NCBI RefSeq assembly: GCF_000300455.3
Contig: NZ_CP007215.2
Location: 1,488,001 to 1,552,000 of the forward strand
Origin: Kosakonia sacchari SP1
GTDB lineage: Bacteria > Pseudomonadota > Gammaproteobacteria > Enterobacterales > Enterobacteriaceae
Direction of reading: 5' to 3'
DNA length: 64,000 nt
The position numbers were made by a program, and so were the translations under genes. The notes beneath the pieces were generated by a model. It saw only the letters and a list, made by a program, of their open reading frames with translations, was not told where the DNA came from and did no database searches. How positions within the stretch are numbered: the first letter of the stretch is position 1; each line of letters starts with the position of its first letter. Of this stretch, positions 60,872 to 64,000 are shown one piece after another.

Positions 60872-60898
60872 TTATCGGCATGGTGGAGAAAAAATAGA
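60872..60898 (-). promoter_or_regulatory. Sigma-28 (FliA) flagellar promoter of cheV
   Basis: On the minus strand TCTATTTT (60898-60891), an 11-bp spacer and GCCGATAA (60879-60872). The -10 is a perfect match to the FliA consensus GCCGATAA, the -35 matches TAAAGTTT at 5 of 8, and the spacing is exact. It lies 36 bp before the cheV start. Confidence 0.85.
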
Positions 60899-60913
60899 GT
60901 GCCTAAATTAAAA

Positions 60914-61831
60914 TCAAATGTGAACTACCGCAAAATCTTCAGCCAATGTCGTTTGCGAAAAGTACGTTTTACACTCGGCGAGCATCGCCTGGCTGCCTTG
61001 TTCGTCATAACGTGAACTGAGATGAGTAATCACCAACTTTTTTGCGCCGGCATCAGCGGCGAGCTGCGCCGCCTGGCGGGTTGAACTGTGTCCCCGGCTG
61101 TTCGCTTTTTCCTCCATTGCCTGCTCAAGCGTCGCTTCATGCACCAGTAAATCAACGCTTTGCGCCAGTTCCAGCGCGGCCGGGCAGGGCGCGGTGTCGC
61201 CCAAAATCGCCAGTTTTTTTCCGCTTTCTGCCGGGGCAAGATAATCCGCGCCATTGACGATGCGCCCGTCGGGCAGCGTGACGGTTTTCCCCTCTTTTAA
61301 TTGCTGGAACAGCGGCCCTGCCGGGATGCCTTGTGCTTTTAACGCCGCCGCGTTCAGCGCGCCGGGTTTATCATGCTCTTCAATACGATAGCCGTAGCAT
61401 TCCACCGGGTGCGACAGCGGATAAGCCGTCACTTTGCGCAAGCCATCATCCACCACCAGCCCCGGCGTCACTTCCTCAATCGTCAGCGGGTAATCGGTCC
61501 ATGAACCGCTAAGCCGCAGCGTGGTTTCCACAAACTCGCGGATCCCTTTCGGGCCGTAAATCTGCAACGGCTGAACATTGCCGGCCATGGAGCGGCTGCA
61601 GAGCAACCCGGGCAGACCGAAAAGATGATCGCCATGCAGGTGAGTAATAAAAATTTTATCGAGCTTGCCGGGGTGAAAGGCAGTGCGCAGCATCTGGTGC
61701 TGGGTTCCTTCGCCGCAATCAAACAGCCAAAGCCCGGCGCGGGTTGGGTGTTGTAAATTGAGCAGCATCGCCGTGACATTACGCGCCCGTGTAGGTACGC
61801 CCGCAGAGGTGCCTAAGAAAATCAGTTCCAC
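60914..61831 (-). CDS. rbn: Ribonuclease BN / tRNase Z (Rbn, ElaC)
   Basis: A 305-residue metallo-beta-lactamase-fold nuclease, RNase BN/Z, which trims tRNA 3' ends. The zinc motif [14 protein letters not shown] is at about residues 64-77, with later histidines and aspartate in [25 protein letters not shown] and ITHLSSRYD. Length equals E. coli Rbn. It lies upstream of cheV on the same strand, but the sigma-28 promoter in the gap suggests separate control. Divergent from elaA, 62 bp apart. Confidence 0.96.
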   Translation of the reverse strand: MELIFLGTSAGVPTRARNVTAMLLNLQHPTRAGLWLFDCGEGTQHQMLRTAFHPGKLDKIFITHLHGDHLFGLPGLLCSRSMAGNVQPLQIYGPKGIREFVETTLRLSGSWTDYPLTIEEVTPGLVVDDGLRKVTAYPLSHPVECYGYRIEEHDKPGALNAAALKAQGIPAGPLFQQLKEGKTVTLPDGRIVNGADYLAPAESGKKLAILGDTAPCPAALELAQSVDLLVHEATLEQAMEEKANSRGHSSTRQAAQLAADAGAKKLVITHLSSRYDEQGSQAMLAECKTYFSQTTLAEDFAVVHI

Positions 61832-61893
61832 AATCTTTGCCCGAATGAAAAAGAATCTAGTATAACGAGGTCACTATAAATGAGGAGAACAAC

Positions 61894-62355
61894 ATGATCC
61901 GCTGGCAGGATGTGCACCATTCCGAACTGACCGTTTCTGAGCTGTATGCGTTACTGAAATTGCGCTGCGAAGTGTTTGTGGTTGAGCAGGCCTGCGCGTA
62001 TCTGGATGTGGATGGTGATGACCTGGTGGGCGAGAACCGCCATCTTCTCGGCTGGAAAGGTGACGAACTGGTGGCGTATGCGAGGATTCTGAAAAGTGAT
62101 GATGATCTCTCGCCGGTGGCTATTGGTCGGGTGATTGTCAGTGCGCAGGTTCGCGGCGAAAAACTGGGCTATCAGTTGATGGAGCGCGCGGTGCTTTCCT
62201 GCGAGCAACACTGGCCGCAGCACGCGCTATATCTGGGCGCGCAGGCACATCTCCAATCTTTCTATAGCCATTTTGGTTTCCAGGCGGTGACGGATGTGTA
62301 TGACGAAGATGGTATCGCGCATATCGGGATGGCGCGCGAGATCCGCCAGGCGTAA
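61894..62355 (+). CDS. elaA: GNAT-family protein ElaA
   Basis: A 153-residue protein of the ElaA branch of the GNAT acetyltransferases. The opening IRWQDVHHSELTVSELYALL and the conserved LRCEVFVVEQACAYLDVDGDD are typical, and VIVSAQVRGEKLGYQLME carries the acetyl-CoA loop in its degenerate ElaA form. Substrate unknown. GAGGAGAACA precedes the start. elaB follows after 53 bp on the same strand. Confidence 0.94.
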   Translation: MIRWQDVHHSELTVSELYALLKLRCEVFVVEQACAYLDVDGDDLVGENRHLLGWKGDELVAYARILKSDDDLSPVAIGRVIVSAQVRGEKLGYQLMERAVLSCEQHWPQHALYLGAQAHLQSFYSHFGFQAVTDVYDEDGIAHIGMAREIRQA

Positions 62356-62408
62356 CCGGCGAGCGTTGTCTATAGTTAGCGGACAGGTGCATAACATGGA
62401 GATAACAG

Positions 62409-62714
62409 ATGGCATATCATTCTTATGAATCACATATTGATGACGACCTGACCCTGCTGAGCGAAACGCTGGAAGAAATTCTCCGCTCATCGGGCGACCC
62501 CGCAGATCAAAAGTACATTGAGTTGAAGGCCCGTGCCGAACAGGCGCTGCATGAAGTGAAAAACCGCGTCAGCAGCGCATCGGATACCTACTACTACCGT
62601 GCCAAAAAAGCCGTCTATCGCGCAGACGACTACGTGCATGAAAAACCGTGGCAGGGCATTGGTGCCGGTGCCGCAGTGGGTCTGGTGCTCGGTCTGCTGT
62701 TAGCCCGCCGCTAA
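62409..62714 (+). CDS. elaB: Ribosome-associated inner-membrane protein ElaB
   Basis: A 101-residue protein of the ElaB/YgaM/YqjD (DUF883) family. The first 75 residues are charged and helical, binding ribosomes in relatives, and the last 20 (GIGAGAAVGLVLGLLLARR) form a carboxy-terminal transmembrane anchor. E. coli ElaB is RpoS-dependent and protects against oxidative and heat stress. The central stretch ADQKYIELKARAEQALHEVK matches the family. GGAG precedes the start. Confidence 0.94.
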   Translation: MAYHSYESHIDDDLTLLSETLEEILRSSGDPADQKYIELKARAEQALHEVKNRVSSASDTYYYRAKKAVYRADDYVHEKPWQGIGAGAAVGLVLGLLLARR

Positions 62715-62801
62715 CGTTTCACTTCCCCTCCCTGGAAGGGGGTACTGTTATTACGCTAAGTACCCCGTATACTATGTGGTTTTTAACAGGGAGGGGCTCG
62801 C

Positions 62802-64000
62802 GTGTACTCCATTTCCTCGGCGCTTTCACACTTACAGCGTTGCCTGACCGACGACATTCCCCGATCGTCAGGATTTTGCTTTTTTGATGCCCCTTTCCCG
62901 TTAAACGACGCTTTTGATCCCCTGACCTGGCTTGCCAGCCAAGGCGTGTGGCCGCAATTTTACTGGCAGCAACGTAGCGGTGATGACGAAGCCGCCGCGC
63001 TTGGGGCATTGCGCCGTTTCTCTTCTTTACCCCAGGCGCAAGTTTTTTTGCAGCAATGCGCTGAAGATGTCCGCATCTGGGGGCTTAACGCCTTTGATCC
63101 CACACAAGGCGAACTGTTTTTACCGCGTCTGGAGTGGCGTCGGGAAGGCGGTCACGCCTTTCTGCGCGTCTATATTTTCAGCGAGACGTCCCTGTATGAT
63201 GACGCGCAGCGCGCGCTCACGTTTCTTTCGGCGCTGGTGGAATCGACACCGTTGCAAAATGTGCAGCAAACGTGCCTTGAACAGCATCACATCCCCGAGC
63301 GCGATGGCTGGCGTACGCTGATTGCGCAGGCGTTGCAAACGCTGGAAAGCGGCGAACTGGATAAAGTCGTGCTCGCCCGCGCAACGGATTACCATTTTGC
63401 CAGCGCGGTGGATGCCGCCGCGTTGATGGCCGCCAGCCGTCGCCTCAATCATCACTGTTTTCATTTCATGATGGCGTTTAATGCGCAAACGGCCTTTTTA
63501 GGCTCAACGCCGGAGCGGTTGTGGCGTCGCCGTGGCAGCGCCTTGCGCACGGAAGCGCTGGCCGGAACGGTGGCCAATCATGAAGATGACCAGCAGGCGC
63601 AACAGCTTGCCGACTGGCTAATGGCTGATGACAAAAACCAGCGTGAAAATATGCTGGTGGTGGAAGATATCTGCCAGCGTTTACAGCAGCAAACCGGTGC
63701 GCTGGAGGTGCTGCCGCCGAAAGTGGTCCGGCTACGTAAAGTACAGCATCTTCGCCGCTGTATCTGGACCGATCTGCAATCACCGGATGATGCGCTCTGC
63801 CTGCAAATGCTCCAGCCGACAGCGGCAGTTGCAGGATTGCCACGCCGTGAAGCGCGGGCATTTATTGCGCATCATGAGCCTTTTCAGCGTGAGTGGTATG
63901 CCGGTTCGGCGGGTTATCTTTCGCGGCAACAGAGTGAGTTCTGCGTTGCCCTGCGTTCGGCAAAAATTGACGGCAATACCGTACGTCTTTATGCCGGTGC
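62802..64000 (+). CDS. menF: Isochorismate synthase MenF (3' end outside window)
   Basis: MenF turns chorismate into isochorismate, the first step of menaquinone synthesis. The first 399 codons are present; the last 30 or so lie beyond the window. I set the start at the GTG at 62802: it follows GGGAGGGG and aligns with the E. coli start. K188 in ELDKVVLAR corresponds to the catalytic base Lys190 of E. coli MenF, and EALAGTVAN and GSAGYLSRQQSEFC are chorismate-enzyme landmarks. TATACT at 62768-62773 is a likely -10. Identity is firm; only the stop is unseen. Confidence 0.95.
   Translation, partial: MYSISSALSHLQRCLTDDIPRSSGFCFFDAPFPLNDAFDPLTWLASQGVWPQFYWQQRSGDDEAAALGALRRFSSLPQAQVFLQQCAEDVRIWGLNAFDPTQGELFLPRLEWRREGGHAFLRVYIFSETSLYDDAQRALTFLSALVESTPLQNVQQTCLEQHHIPERDGWRTLIAQALQTLESGELDKVVLARATDYHFASAVDAAALMAASRRLNHHCFHFMMAFNAQTAFLGSTPERLWRRRGSALRTEALAGTVANHEDDQQAQQLADWLMADDKNQRENMLVVEDICQRLQQQTGALEVLPPKVVRLRKVQHLRRCIWTDLQSPDDALCLQMLQPTAAVAGLPRREARAFIAHHEPFQREWYAGSAGYLSRQQSEFCVALRSAKIDGNTVRLYAG

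Overview
The window is a stretch of chromosome from a gamma-proteobacterium of the family Enterobacteriaceae. Nearly every protein matches its Escherichia coli K-12 counterpart in length and motifs, as recalled from memory, and gene order follows the E. coli block from sixA to menF. Differences from K-12 argue against E. coli itself: a cheV gene between nuoN and rnz, as in Salmonella; an extra family 1 glycosidase between yfcJ and flk; and no folX or yfcC at their usual places. A Kosakonia-, Enterobacter- or Kluyvera-like genus is plausible but cannot be fixed from sequence alone. I see no insertion sequence, prophage, CRISPR array, rRNA or tRNA. Both edges cut genes: sixA at the left and menF at the right.

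Layout. 1-7.8 kb: sixA, smrB, prmB-aroC-mepA-yfcA-epmC-yfcL (translation modification, chorismate, cell wall), then mnmC (tRNA modification). 7.8-13.3 kb: fabB with its FadR and FabR operators, the exporter yfcJ, the extra 6-phospho-beta-glucosidase-like gene, flk. 13.4-23.2 kb: pdxB-usg-truA-dedA, accD, folC-dedD, cvpA-purF under a PurR box, ubiX. 23.4-27.6 kb: the argT and hisJQMP basic amino acid importer, each unit with a sigma-54 promoter. 27.6-32.4 kb: an unrecognised membrane protein, a GNAT acetyltransferase, yfcH, yfcG, yfcF, yfcE, yfcD. 32.7-42.1 kb: pta-ackA, yfbV, yfbU, hxpA (yfbT), yfbS, yfbR, alaA. 43.0-43.97 kb: the motility regulator lrhA, flanked by two long AT-rich non-coding stretches. 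44.6-59.7 kb: the 13-gene nuo operon for respiratory complex I, with nuoC and nuoD fused. 59.8-64 kb: cheV, rnz, elaA, elaB, menF.

The main departures from an ordinary core region are these. (1) nuoB carries an apparent one-base deletion in a run of Cs near codon 18, which puts its first part out of frame. (2) One roughly 145-bp palindromic intergenic repeat occurs twice, in opposite orientation: between cvpA and purF and between nuoL and nuoM. The outer arms differ in sequence between copies but stay self-complementary, so the fold looks conserved. (3) All three longer gaps inside nuo (B/C, F/G, L/M) hold hairpins. (4) The nuo leader has segments that can pair in competing ways. (5) A LacI-family operator and a strong hairpin precede the glycosidase gene. 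(6) The membrane protein after hisP has no function I can recognise. I did not find a convincing new multi-gene system; the likeliest new biology is in the non-coding elements.
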